Shown here one piece after another: positions 45,690 through 54,059 of a stretch of 64,000 nucleotides of DNA. The stretch is from NCBI GenBank assembly GCA_030427205.1, contig JAUHXC010000031.1, positions 1 to 64,000 on the forward strand, in the 5' to 3' direction. Numbering within the stretch: position 1 is the stretch's first letter; each line of letters opens with the position of its first letter. A program made the position numbers and the translations under genes. Under the pieces are notes generated by a model that worked only from the letters and a program-made list of their open reading frames with translations, searched no databases and was not told where the DNA came from. Source of the stretch: a bacterium (GTDB lineage: Bacteria; Myxococcota_A; Bradymonadia; UBA7976; UBA1532).

Positions 45690-46676
45690 ATGAGCGGTCC
45701 ACGCCCCCGCACCCACCGGGTCAACCCCCTCGACGTCTTCGGCCTGCGGCCGCTGGGCGAGAGCCTGCGCCAATGCCGCACCGCCATCATGGGCGATCCG
45801 CTCGCGCCGCCGAGCAAATGGGGCCCGTCGGGCCTGCGCATCCTCAAGCCGCGCATCGCCGTGCCCCTGTGGCTCGGCCGCAGCCGGCGTGACCGGCGGG
45901 TGGTCATCACCCAGCTGCCCAATCGGGTCGCGCCGCCGACCGCCGCCGACGAGACCGCCGCCGGCTACAGCGTGCGCAGCACCTGGTCGCGGGACTATCG
46001 CGGCCGCCGGTTGACCTACGACAGCCACATCGGCACCGACTTCGCCATCCCGCCGGGCACCGCGGTGGTCGCGCCCGCCGAGGGTATCGTGCGGGTGGTC
46101 GAGCTGCGCATGCAGCGCGGCGGGCGCAAGGTGGCCATCGACCACGGCGACGGGCTGGCGACGACGAGCGGGCACCTCGCCGAAGCCCACGTCGAGCCGG
46201 GTCAGCGGGTCGCGCGGGGCGAGGTCATCGGGTTGTCGGGCATGTCGGGGGTCGACGGCATCCTCTTCTGCCCGTGGCTGGCGCCGCACGTGCACTTCAA
46301 CGTGCTGCTCGACGGCTTGCCGGTCGACCCGTTCGCCGGCCCCGACGAGATCGCGCTGTGGCGCTCGGGCAACCACCCGACGCCTTACCACGGCGAGCCC
46401 ATGGCCCTCGCCGAGCCGACCGAGTGGGACATGGCGCGCGTCGCGCGGCTGATCGCCGGCTGCCGTGACGCGGATCTGCGCGCCCGCCTCGAAGGCATCG
46501 CCGACGACGCGCAGCGGGCCTTCGAAGCCATGCATCACCGCACGCTCGAACCCTTCCTCTTCACCGACGCCCTCGCCGCGCCGCTCACCGTCACCCGCCA
46601 TCGACGGCGCCCGTGGCTCGATCTGCCGTTCGCGGCGGTCGACTACGACGGCGTCGTCTACGCCGACGCCCGATGA
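45690..46676 (+). CDS. M23-type metallopeptidase-fold protein without visible signal peptide
   Basis: 328 residues from ATG 45690; a further TTG at 45678 is possible. Zinc-binding pattern of LytM/M23: HIGTDFAIPPGTAVVAPAEGIV (His/Asp), HGDGLATTSGHLAE, and HVHFNVLLDG near 205 (HxH). The N-terminal about 100 residues are basic and Pro-rich with no Sec signal, so export would need another route or action is intracellular. It ends in ATGA overlap with the next gene, indicating co-translation. Confidence 0.8.
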   Translation: MSGPRPRTHRVNPLDVFGLRPLGESLRQCRTAIMGDPLAPPSKWGPSGLRILKPRIAVPLWLGRSRRDRRVVITQLPNRVAPPTAADETAAGYSVRSTWSRDYRGRRLTYDSHIGTDFAIPPGTAVVAPAEGIVRVVELRMQRGGRKVAIDHGDGLATTSGHLAEAHVEPGQRVARGEVIGLSGMSGVDGILFCPWLAPHVHFNVLLDGLPVDPFAGPDEIALWRSGNHPTPYHGEPMALAEPTEWDMARVARLIAGCRDADLRARLEGIADDAQRAFEAMHHRTLEPFLFTDALAAPLTVTRHRRRPWLDLPFAAVDYDGVVYADAR

Positions 46677-47566
46677 GCGAGCGCGATCAGGCCAAGGACG
46701 CCGGGCACGAACAGAAGCCGCACGCGCAGATCGCCGAGCAGCAGGCGCAAGGGTCGACATCGGCCGGCGGCATCTTCGGGCTGCCGGCGATGATGCAATC
46801 CGCCGAGCTGTCGGGCCAGCCGCAGGACGACGCCCACGACGCCGAGACTGCTCAGAGCGCCGATCTGCTGGCCCACGGCGGTTGGGAGGCCATCGAAGGC
46901 GGCGGCGGGCTGGGCGGCGTCGACGAGGGGGAGGGCGGTCGCGCGGCGCAGCCGGACGAGCAGCTCCGGGCCGATTCCGGCGGCGGGCGGGCGCATATCG
47001 ACGAGGCGATCGCTCGGCTGCGCGCGGCCGTCGCGGCGGGTATCGCGGCGGTCGAGGCCGCCGCCGCCGAGGCGCAGGCGCGCATCGAGCAGGCAGCGGG
47101 CGATGGGGATCGCCGGCTCGAAGCGCGTCATTGCGCCTGCGTCGCCGCCCTCGGTCGAGCCGTGCACCACCGACGGACCTTGACCGGCGCCGCGTCGGTG
47201 GCTGGAGGCATTCACGGCGAGGGGCGAGAGGCCGTCCGCTGGTCGATGGAGGCCGCGGGTGCGGCCGTGGCCGACGCGGCCGAGGGCGGGCGCGAGGGCC
47301 TGCTCGCCCTCGAGGCGCTGCACGCCGATCGCATCGAGCGGCGGGCGGGCGACGATGGCGCGCTCGCGCAGGCCCTCGCGGCGGTGGAGCGGGCGGTTCG
47401 AGTCGCCACGGGGCGGATTCGAACGGCGGTCGAGGCGGTGGACGAAGACGTGGGGGACGCCGTCGATCGGGCCGGCGAGCGCTTCGACCGGCTCGTGGCC
47501 GACGTGCGCTACGCCGAAGCGCAGGAGGCGCGGAGCGCGCAGGACGAGCAGCCCGCGGACGGGTGA
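46673..47566 (+). CDS. Helical hypothetical protein coupled to the M23 gene (297 aa)
   Basis: ATG 46673 overlaps the M23 stop (ATGA). The first about 95 residues are Gln/Glu/Gly-rich and flexible with a GGIFGLPAMMQSAEL block; residues about 100-290 are Ala/Glu/Arg-rich amphipathic helices (AIARLRAAVAAGIAAVEAAAAEAQARIEQA; VAATGRIRTAVEAVDEDVGDAVDRAGERFDRLV), like an apolipoprotein or phage/contractile-system rod protein. There is no signal peptide. Family unknown. Strong coupling with a signal-less M23 protein suggests they work together, perhaps as cargo and peptidase of a secretion or injection system. This is inference. Confidence 0.65.
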   Translation: MSERDQAKDAGHEQKPHAQIAEQQAQGSTSAGGIFGLPAMMQSAELSGQPQDDAHDAETAQSADLLAHGGWEAIEGGGGLGGVDEGEGGRAAQPDEQLRADSGGGRAHIDEAIARLRAAVAAGIAAVEAAAAEAQARIEQAAGDGDRRLEARHCACVAALGRAVHHRRTLTGAASVAGGIHGEGREAVRWSMEAAGAAVADAAEGGREGLLALEALHADRIERRAGDDGALAQALAAVERAVRVATGRIRTAVEAVDEDVGDAVDRAGERFDRLVADVRYAEAQEARSAQDEQPADG

Positions 47567-47576
47567 TGGCTCACGC

Positions 47577-48554
47577 TCAGTTGCAGATCATGCGGATGTA
47601 GAAGACGTCGTTGCCGTCCACGCTGCCGTCCGTATTGACCCCGCCCCAGGTATTGTTGGCGCGGCAGCGGGTATCGCTGCCCGAGGCGCCGGTGCAGACC
47701 CCGTCGGCGCGCACGGTGACGTGCTTCGCCGGCCCCGAGGCGCAGTTGCTGCACCTGTCTCGCCAGCCAAGCTGCAGATGACAGGCGCTGCGCATGTAGG
47801 TGCGGGTGCGGCCGTCGACGACGGCGCCGTCGAGGCGCAGGCCGTCGCCCGACCGCTGGATGCCATCGCCCAGCATGGCATCGCCCATGTGGGTGGCATC
47901 CAGGCTGCCATCGGCGATGACTCGGCTGTCGATGGCATCGGCGGGCAGGCGCACGTCGCCGGCGACCTGCAGGCCCGTCGCGACGAGCGCGCCGCCGACC
48001 GCCACGTCACCGCCCACCTGCACCTCGTCGGCGACGGCGATGTCGGTGGCCGCGGTCGTCCACAAGGCATAAGGCGTCGCCCGCAGCGGCTGGCGTCGCG
48101 ACAGCGGAATGTCATCGGACGGGTCGTCGGGGTCGCCGAGCAATGTCATGCCCAGGTACAGCTCGTCGGCGGCGGAGATGACATCGGCGATGCCTCGCGC
48201 CTGCCCGTCGGGCCCGATGCCCACCGGGCCGATGGTGCTGGTGAAGTCGCCATCGTAGACCTCGACCCGCAGCGACTGGGTATAGACCGGCTCGACGGCG
48301 TCGACCCCGTCGTACAGCGCGAACTCGAGGTGCAGCGCGTCGTCGCCGTGGGCGTCGAGCGGGCGGCCGTCGAGCTCGAGCCGACCCTCGTAGGGCATGA
48401 TGCGCGGCACGTCGTCGGTGCGCGGGTCGCCGTCGGCGCGGGCCGGCGCGGTCAGGGCCATCAGCGCGACGAGCAGCGCGCCGAAGCCGACGGCCACGAC
48501 CACCGGACGCAGCGAGCCATCGGGCAGCCATGGGCTCTGAAGCATGCGATTCAT
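47577..48554 (-). CDS. Secreted beta-rich paralogue 1 of 3 (325 aa)
   Basis: Sec signal peptide ends PARADGD. The next about 150 residues match the widespread beta-sandwich stretch (VPRIMPYEGRLELDGRPLDAHGDDALHLEFALYDG; VYTQSLRVEVYDGDFTSTIGP; LYLGMTLLGDPDDPSDD; RRQPLRATPYALW) of collar or adhesin-type secreted proteins. Hexapeptide-like VGGDVAVGGALVATG repeats (about 170-195) suggest a beta-helical stalk. The C-terminal about 75 residues hold six Cys in WRDRCSNCASGPAKHV and GVCTGASGSDTRC and end in VFYIRMICN. ATG 48554 has TTGGAG upstream. It is first in the chromosome order of a three-gene tandem family (transcribed last). Confidence 0.85.
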   Translation of the reverse strand: MNRMLQSPWLPDGSLRPVVVAVGFGALLVALMALTAPARADGDPRTDDVPRIMPYEGRLELDGRPLDAHGDDALHLEFALYDGVDAVEPVYTQSLRVEVYDGDFTSTIGPVGIGPDGQARGIADVISAADELYLGMTLLGDPDDPSDDIPLSRRQPLRATPYALWTTAATDIAVADEVQVGGDVAVGGALVATGLQVAGDVRLPADAIDSRVIADGSLDATHMGDAMLGDGIQRSGDGLRLDGAVVDGRTRTYMRSACHLQLGWRDRCSNCASGPAKHVTVRADGVCTGASGSDTRCRANNTWGGVNTDGSVDGNDVFYIRMICN

Positions 48555-48582
48555 GTCAATCACTCCAAGATGCTTCGATGAC

Positions 48583-49515
48583 TCAATTGCAGACCATGCG
48601 GATGTAGAAGACGTCGTTGCCGTCCACATCGCTGTCCGTATTGACCCCGCCCCAGTTGTTATTGTCGCGGCAGCGGGTATCGCTGCCCGAGGCGCCGGTG
48701 CAGACCCCGTCGGCGCGCACGGTGACCTGCTTCGCCGGCCCCGAGCCGCAGTTGTTGCAGTTGTCGCGCCAGCCGAGCTGCGCGGTGCAGTGGCTGCGCA
48801 CCCAGCTGCGGATGCGATCGTCGAGCCAGGCCTGATCGACCGCGATGGCATCGCCGCTGCGGGTCAGACCCTCGCCGAGGATGTTCGCCGCGAAGTCGTC
48901 GAGCTGCAGGGTACCATCGGCGATCTCGCCGCCGCCGACGCTGCCCGCGGGCAGATCCACCGGACCGTCGACCCGCAGGCCGCCGTCCACCTGCACCCCG
49001 CCGCCGACCGCCAGATCGCCGCCGATACGCGCCTGCCCGGCGACCGAGAGGTTGGTGGCGGTGGTGCTCCACATGGCATACGGCGTCGCGTAGATCCGCT
49101 GCCGGTTGGCCAGGGGGATGTCATCCGCCGGGTCGTCGGGGTCGCCGAGCAATGTCATGCCCAGGTAGAGATCGTCGGCGGCGGCGATCACCTCGTCGAT
49201 GGGCCGCGGCGCGCCGTCCGGCCCCTCGCCGACGGGGCCGATGGAGGCGGTGAAGCGGCCGGCGAACACCTCGACGACCAGCGGCTGGGCATAGACCGGC
49301 GCCTCGCCGTCGGGGCCGTCGTAGAGCGCGAAGAGCAGGTGCAGCGCGTCTTCGCCGGTGGCGTCGACCGGCGCGCCGTCCACCGCCAGGCGGCCTTGAT
49401 AGGGCAGTATGCGCGGTACGCTGTCGGTGGCCGGGTCGCCGTCGGCGAGGGCCGAGCCGGGCAGGGCGAGCAGCAAGGCGAAGGCAGCGGAGATGGCGCG
49501 AGTGATAGCGTTCAT
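48583..49515 (-). CDS. Secreted beta-rich paralogue 2 of 3 (310 aa)
   Basis: Same architecture as its neighbours: signal peptide, VPRILPYQGRLAVDG and FALYDGPDGEAPVYAQPLVVEVFAGRF, PLANRQRIYATPYAMW, VGGGVQVDGGLRVDGPVDL stalk repeats and the Cys-rich C-terminal module ending in VFYIRMVCN. The last about 50 codons are nearly identical in DNA to paralogue 1 (48583-48745 against 47577-47735), while the middle parts differ, suggesting gene conversion. ATG 49515 has GAGGA upstream. Gap to paralogue 1 is 28 bp. Confidence 0.85.
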   Translation of the reverse strand: MNAITRAISAAFALLLALPGSALADGDPATDSVPRILPYQGRLAVDGAPVDATGEDALHLLFALYDGPDGEAPVYAQPLVVEVFAGRFTASIGPVGEGPDGAPRPIDEVIAAADDLYLGMTLLGDPDDPADDIPLANRQRIYATPYAMWSTTATNLSVAGQARIGGDLAVGGGVQVDGGLRVDGPVDLPAGSVGGGEIADGTLQLDDFAANILGEGLTRSGDAIAVDQAWLDDRIRSWVRSHCTAQLGWRDNCNNCGSGPAKQVTVRADGVCTGASGSDTRCRDNNNWGGVNTDSDVDGNDVFYIRMVCN

Positions 49516-49556
49516 GGGATCCTCGTGTAATTCGGGCGTTCGGGTATCGAGATGGA

Positions 49557-50480
49557 TCAGTCGCAGACCATGCGCACGTAGAAGACATCGTCGCTGTTGA
49601 CATCGCCGTCCGTATCGAAGCCGGACCAGCCCGACCGGCACGAGGCGCGGGTCCCATTGCCGCAGGCGCCGTTGGCGGTGCCGCTGGCCACCTTGAACGG
49701 CGCGCTGTTGCAGCCGTTGCAGTTGTCGCGCCAGCCGATGTCGACCCGGCAGTGGCTGCGCACCCACGTGCGGATGCGATCGTCGAGCCACGCCTCGTCG
49801 ACGTCCATCGAGCGGCCGTTGCGGGTCAGGCTCTCGCCGACGGTCGCGGGGGTCAGGTCGTCGAGATCGAGGCTGCCGGCGGGCAGTTCGACCGCGCCGC
49901 CGACCCGCAGCGCGCCGTCGACCCGGGCCTCGCCGCCGATCCGCGCCGCGCCGCCCACGTCGAGATCGCCGCCGATACGGGCCTGCCCGGCCACCGCGAG
50001 GTTGGTGGCGCTGGTGGTCCACATGGCATAGGGCGTCGCGTAGATCCGCTGGCGATTGGCCAGGGGGATGTCATCGGCCGGGTCGTCGGGGTCGCCGAGC
50101 AGCGTCATGCCCAGGTGCAGGTCGTCGGCGGCGGAGATGATGGCGTCGATGGGCACCTCGCCGCCGTCGGGTCCCACGCCCACCGGGCCGATGGTGGCGG
50201 TGAAGCGGCCGCCGTAGACCTCGACGATCAGCGGCTGGGTATAGACCGGCTGCTCGACCTCGGGGCCGTCGTAGAGCGCGAAGAGCAGGTGCAGCGCGTC
50301 CTCGCCGCTGGCGTCGACCGGCCGGCCGTCGATCTCCAGCACGCCGGTATAGGGCAGCAGCCGTGGCACGCCGTCGGTGAGCGGGTCGCCATCGGCCCAC
50401 GCCGGACCGGCGATCAGAGCGGTGAGGGCGAGCAGGATGGACGGGGCGAAGAGCGCGCGGGTGGTGACGGTGATCCGCAT
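49557..50480 (-). CDS. Secreted beta-rich paralogue 3 of 3 (307 aa)
   Basis: Signal peptide ends GPAWADGD. The VPRLLPYTGVLEIDG and FALYDGPEVEQPVYTQPLIVEVYGGRF blocks, PLANRQRIYATPYAMW and RIGGDLDVGGAARIGGEARV stalk match the two downstream paralogues. The C-terminal Cys module (WRDNCNGCNSAPFK, NGTRASCRSG) has diverged from the other two but still ends VFYVRMVCD. ATG 50480 has GAGG upstream. Probably transcribed first of the three. Confidence 0.85.
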   Translation of the reverse strand: MRITVTTRALFAPSILLALTALIAGPAWADGDPLTDGVPRLLPYTGVLEIDGRPVDASGEDALHLLFALYDGPEVEQPVYTQPLIVEVYGGRFTATIGPVGVGPDGGEVPIDAIISAADDLHLGMTLLGDPDDPADDIPLANRQRIYATPYAMWTTSATNLAVAGQARIGGDLDVGGAARIGGEARVDGALRVGGAVELPAGSLDLDDLTPATVGESLTRNGRSMDVDEAWLDDRIRTWVRSHCRVDIGWRDNCNGCNSAPFKVASGTANGACGNGTRASCRSGWSGFDTDGDVNSDDVFYVRMVCD

Positions 50481-50536
50481 GATGAGCCTCGTATGGGTCT
50501 GGGTGTATGTCTTCGAGAAGCGTGGGTCAGGCCGCA

Positions 50537-53392
50537 TCAGCGCAGAGTGAGGCCGACGCAGCGGCCGTCCTCGTCGATGCGCTCGCACAGCGGGGTGCCG
50601 TCGGTGCCGAAGGTCGGGATGTGCCCGCGCACGGTGATGACCCCCCGCGGGGCCTCGGCGGCGGCGCCCAGCGCGCCCTCGGCGTGGAAGGCCAGCCCGA
50701 CGCCCGGCGCGCCGCCGGTGAAGCCGCTCGCCGCGAAGCCGCCGCACATCCAGACCCCGCGCCGGCCGCCGTCGAGGCCGTCCTCGTCGGGCGTGACCGC
50801 GCAGTAGCCGTCGAAGCAGCCCGGCGCGTCGAGCGGCGCGGTGCCGCCGACGTGCAGCTGCTCGTCGGGGCAGCCGCGGTCGCAGGCGATGCCGCCGTAG
50901 TTCAGGCCGCAGCCGCACAGCAGCTTGCCGAAGTCATGGGGGTTGCCCAGCCCGACCGTCGCGCCGGGCACCGCCGGGTCGAAACCCGGGCAGAGCTGCG
51001 ACCACTCGGTGGCCTCGTCGATGCAGCCGCCGGCGTATTCCGCCGCGCGATCGTACGTCTCGAAGCGCAGCGCCGCGAAGCCCACCCGGCCCACCAGCGT
51101 GGCCGGATCGGCGATGACCGTCTCGGCCCCGCAGTTGAGCTGCGGCTGGGCCGGGTTGGCCCGCTCGCCGTCGGCCTCGGCCTCGAAGCAGCCCTCTTCG
51201 CCGGCGCCGCAGACGTTGAGTTCGCAGCGGTTGAGCACGTGCCGCGCGTCGCCGCCGACCCCGACCAGATCACGCCGCCGCCGCTGGAAGGGCTCGAGCT
51301 GCGCCTCGCGGTCTTCGACGATCTCGACGCACTTGAACTGGCTCGCGTGACCCATGCCGCGCCACGCGCCCAGCTGTTCGAGGGGCAGGTCGTCGCACAC
51401 CGCGTGCGGCGGGATGACATCCAGCGAACGGGCGGGGGCTGGCGGGGCCTGCACCGGGCAGTCCCCGTCGGGCGCCGCGCAGCTCCAGCGCTGGAAGTCA
51501 TGGCCCACCGGCTCGCGGGCCAGGTAGCTGGCGTCCCGCCGCCGCCAGCAGCTCGCGCCATAGGGCCCGGCGTCGGGCCCGTAGCCCACCGCCACCTCGC
51601 CGGCGCAGCGGCTGCGCTCGGCGATGACATAGCGCCCGTGGGCCTCGCCGGCGGCGGGCGGCACGAAGCGGCCGGTGTACAGCTCGACGAAGTAGCCCGC
51701 CGCGACGAAGGTGGCCATCCACTCCCGCTGGGCGCCGGGCGCCGCGCGGTGGTGTTCGCGCACGTCGGAGACCCCGTTGTCGTTGAAGTCGTCGAGCGCC
51801 GAGACGCAGGCCTTGGTCAGCGGGTTGAGCTCGGCCGCGTGGAACCGCCGCTCGCCGTAGGCCGCCGACTGGCGCTCGAAGGTCTCCGCCTCGTCGTCGC
51901 TCTCGTCGGTCTCGTACAGCGCCTCGGCGCGCGCCAGCCCACCGGACAGCGTATCGACGGTCAGCTCGAGCGACTGCCCGGCCTCGTTGACGAGCACGAC
52001 GCGGTCGATGGTGCGCAGCGGGCAGCGGGCGTTGAGCCGGACGGCCTCGTCGGGGGACTCGATGTGCGAGAAGGCGCTGCGGCGGGTCCAGCCGTCTTCG
52101 TCGGCGTCGCACAGCTCGGCGCGGCGGCTGCCGGCGGCGGTATTGAAGAAGTAGCCGTCGACCGTCTCGCAGACGCAGTCGCCGTTCCAGTCGGTCACCG
52201 GCCACGGGCGCCCGGTCAGGCCCTCGCCCCGGCAGTCGCAGCGGTCGGTGCACCCGCCGGCGCCCAGGTCGAACGCCTCGCCCTCGCCGCAGGCCGCCGG
52301 CAGGCAGCGGGCGTCGGCCGCCGGGGCGCGCGCCGAGCAGATCAGGCCCTCGGCGCAGTCATCCTCGACGTCGCATTCGGCGAAGGTATCGATGGCCCGG
52401 CAGCCGCCGGTGGACGGGTCGTCGACCAGCCCCGCGAGGCAGGCACCGCACGCCGCGCCCTCCGCCGACGGCACACACTCGCGCTGGGCCAGCTCGCAGT
52501 CGACCGCGATGCTGTGGGCGTCGTTCGGATCGTCGTCGCAGTTGGCCCGATCGTCGATCACGCAGGCCCCGGCCTCTTCGCGATGCCCCGGCAGGCAGGC
52601 GCCGCAGGCCGCGCCCTGGTCTTCGACGCAGGTCCGGTTCTCGGCGGCGCAGGCCGCGGCGATGCTCGTCGGCGCGTCCGGCGCGCAGGTCGGCGGCTGC
52701 TCGACGCAAGCCGCGGCGACCGGATCCCAGTCGAAGCCGTCGGCGCAGGCTTCGAGGCAGACGGCGTCGGCCCCGTCGGCGGCCTCCTGGCACTGCTGGA
52801 AGGGCCCGCAGCCGGCCGCCGCGCACGGCACCGCCTCGCGGCAGGCGCCGCGTGCGCAGACCAGGCCGCCGCCGCACGCGCCCTCGGGGCAGGGGCAGCC
52901 GGCGGTATCGGTCGGGCAGTCGCGGCACACGTCGTTGATGCATACCAGCGGGTCGTCGCAGGCGCCGCCGTCGCAGGGACAGTCGAGCGATCCGGGCGGG
53001 CACTCGGGCACCGGCACGCAGGTGCTGTCCATGCAGGTCAGGCCGTCGTCGCAGGTATCGCCGTCGCAGGGGCAGTCGAGGGCGCCCGGCGGGCACTGCG
53101 GCTCGGCGCAGAGGTCTTGTTCGCAGACGAGGCCGTCGTCGCAGGCGCCCTCGGCGGGGCACGGGCAGCGCAGCGTGCCGGCGGGGCAGTCGACGCAGAC
53201 GCCGTCGGCGCAGCGGCCTTCGGTGCAGGCGCCGTCGTCGCAGGCGCAGCCGAGCTCGCCGGCGGGGCAGGGGGGGAGAGCGGCGTCGGCTTCGGCGGTA
53301 GGGGTCGCGTCGGTGCAGCCGGCGGCCCAGATTGCCAGCGCGGCGAGCAGCGAGCGGGTCATGGGGCGGAGCGGGGTCGATATGGCGGTCAT
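50537..53392 (-). CDS. Large Cys-rich lipoprotein with EGF-like/Dickkopf-like modules (951 aa)
   Basis: ATG 53392 with GAGGT 5 bases upstream is preferred to ATG 53362, which has no ribosome site. Lipobox AIWAAGC (Cys about 27). Residues about 40-330 are short Cys-rich modules with CPPGALDCPCDGDTCDDGLTCMDSTC and CPxGxLxCxC repetitions. Residues about 330-500 include longer EGF-like segments. About 500-950 form a less Cys-dense globular region with single Trp/Tyr-rich blocks (WMATFVAAGYFVELYTG; FQRWSCAAPDGDC). No catalytic motif is recognised. Surface adhesin or matrix protein likely. Lies upstream of the three-gene secreted family in the same direction. Confidence 0.85.
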   Translation of the reverse strand: MTAISTPLRPMTRSLLAALAIWAAGCTDATPTAEADAALPPCPAGELGCACDDGACTEGRCADGVCVDCPAGTLRCPCPAEGACDDGLVCEQDLCAEPQCPPGALDCPCDGDTCDDGLTCMDSTCVPVPECPPGSLDCPCDGGACDDPLVCINDVCRDCPTDTAGCPCPEGACGGGLVCARGACREAVPCAAAGCGPFQQCQEAADGADAVCLEACADGFDWDPVAAACVEQPPTCAPDAPTSIAAACAAENRTCVEDQGAACGACLPGHREEAGACVIDDRANCDDDPNDAHSIAVDCELAQRECVPSAEGAACGACLAGLVDDPSTGGCRAIDTFAECDVEDDCAEGLICSARAPAADARCLPAACGEGEAFDLGAGGCTDRCDCRGEGLTGRPWPVTDWNGDCVCETVDGYFFNTAAGSRRAELCDADEDGWTRRSAFSHIESPDEAVRLNARCPLRTIDRVVLVNEAGQSLELTVDTLSGGLARAEALYETDESDDEAETFERQSAAYGERRFHAAELNPLTKACVSALDDFNDNGVSDVREHHRAAPGAQREWMATFVAAGYFVELYTGRFVPPAAGEAHGRYVIAERSRCAGEVAVGYGPDAGPYGASCWRRRDASYLAREPVGHDFQRWSCAAPDGDCPVQAPPAPARSLDVIPPHAVCDDLPLEQLGAWRGMGHASQFKCVEIVEDREAQLEPFQRRRRDLVGVGGDARHVLNRCELNVCGAGEEGCFEAEADGERANPAQPQLNCGAETVIADPATLVGRVGFAALRFETYDRAAEYAGGCIDEATEWSQLCPGFDPAVPGATVGLGNPHDFGKLLCGCGLNYGGIACDRGCPDEQLHVGGTAPLDAPGCFDGYCAVTPDEDGLDGGRRGVWMCGGFAASGFTGGAPGVGLAFHAEGALGAAAEAPRGVITVRGHIPTFGTDGTPLCERIDEDGRCVGLTLR

Positions 53393-53472
53393 GGTCACCT
53401 CGACGGCGGAGTGCGTGTTCGAGGTGACGGTAGGAAAAGCGGGGTGAAGGCGCGCCTTAAAGGGCCTTAAGA

Positions 53473-53605
53473 CGGGGTTGGGGGGGGGGTGAGGGTGAGG
53501 GTGAGGGTGGGCGGGGTCGAGGGTGGTGGTGTGGGCGTGGCCGAGGGTGGGGAAAGCTGAGGGTGGGGAGGCCGAGGGTGGCGGAGGCCGAGGATGAGGG
53601 TCTGG
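53473..53605. repeat. G-rich GAGGGTGG-type repeat
   Basis: Begins GGGGGGGGTGAGGGTGAGGG and continues with GAGGGTGG and GGCCGAGGGTG units. At least four GGG runs with short loops lie within 30 bases, so the plus strand could form G-quadruplexes. Similar GAGGGTGGGCGTG units flank copy A at 9167-9277. Confidence 0.7.
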
Positions 53606-53670
53606 GCAATGCTGGGGGTGGGCACGGCGATCCAGCTCTCGGTGGGTCGGGACGCGCCAACAGCGTTGCG

Positions 53671-53939
53671 TTGCCGTGCTCGTCTTCGGCACCCCGGCTG
53701 CGCCGGGGCGGGATCTCCGCTCGATGCTCGGGCTCACTGCGTTCGCCGCTGCGCTCTCGCTCCGACCCGTCCGCGCCAGCGCGGATGCCTTCGCTGCGCT
53801 CGGCGGCTCGGCTTCGCCTCGCGTGTTCGTGCATCCGGGGTGGTGCGCTGGGTCCAATCCCGGTGATGGGTGAGCGCCGCGTATGGCACAGGGCATGGGC
53901 ACTCACGTCTCGCGCTGCGCGCGCGACTGCCTTCGGCTG
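53671..53939. repeat. Dispersed intergenic repeat, copy B
   Basis: Same order of blocks as 8872-9138, same relative strand: TTGCCGTGCTCG ... GGGCGGGATCTCCGCTCG ... GCTGCGCTCTCGCTCCGA ... CGCGTGTTCG ... TCACGTCTCGCGCTGCGCG ... CTGCCTTCGGCTG. It differs from copy A by scattered substitutions and small gaps. Confidence 0.7.
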
Positions 53940-54059
53940 CGGGGGGTGGGCGAAGCAGGGGGTGGGCGGGGCGACGGTTCGGGCAACGCGGGCTGGCGGC
54001 GGACATGCGTCTGCGGCTTTCGGGTCCTGTGGATTGGGCGCGGACGGTAGAGTAGGGCC

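Larger units (their letters stand above)
53393..54059. other. Non-coding intergenic region with G-rich repeats and dispersed repeat copy B
   Basis: 667 bp between divergent genes. The part at 53473-53605 is a run of GAGGGTGG-type repeats; 53671-53939 is copy B of the dispersed repeat also at 8872-9138. No gene is supported; frames here are shadows. Confidence 0.6.
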
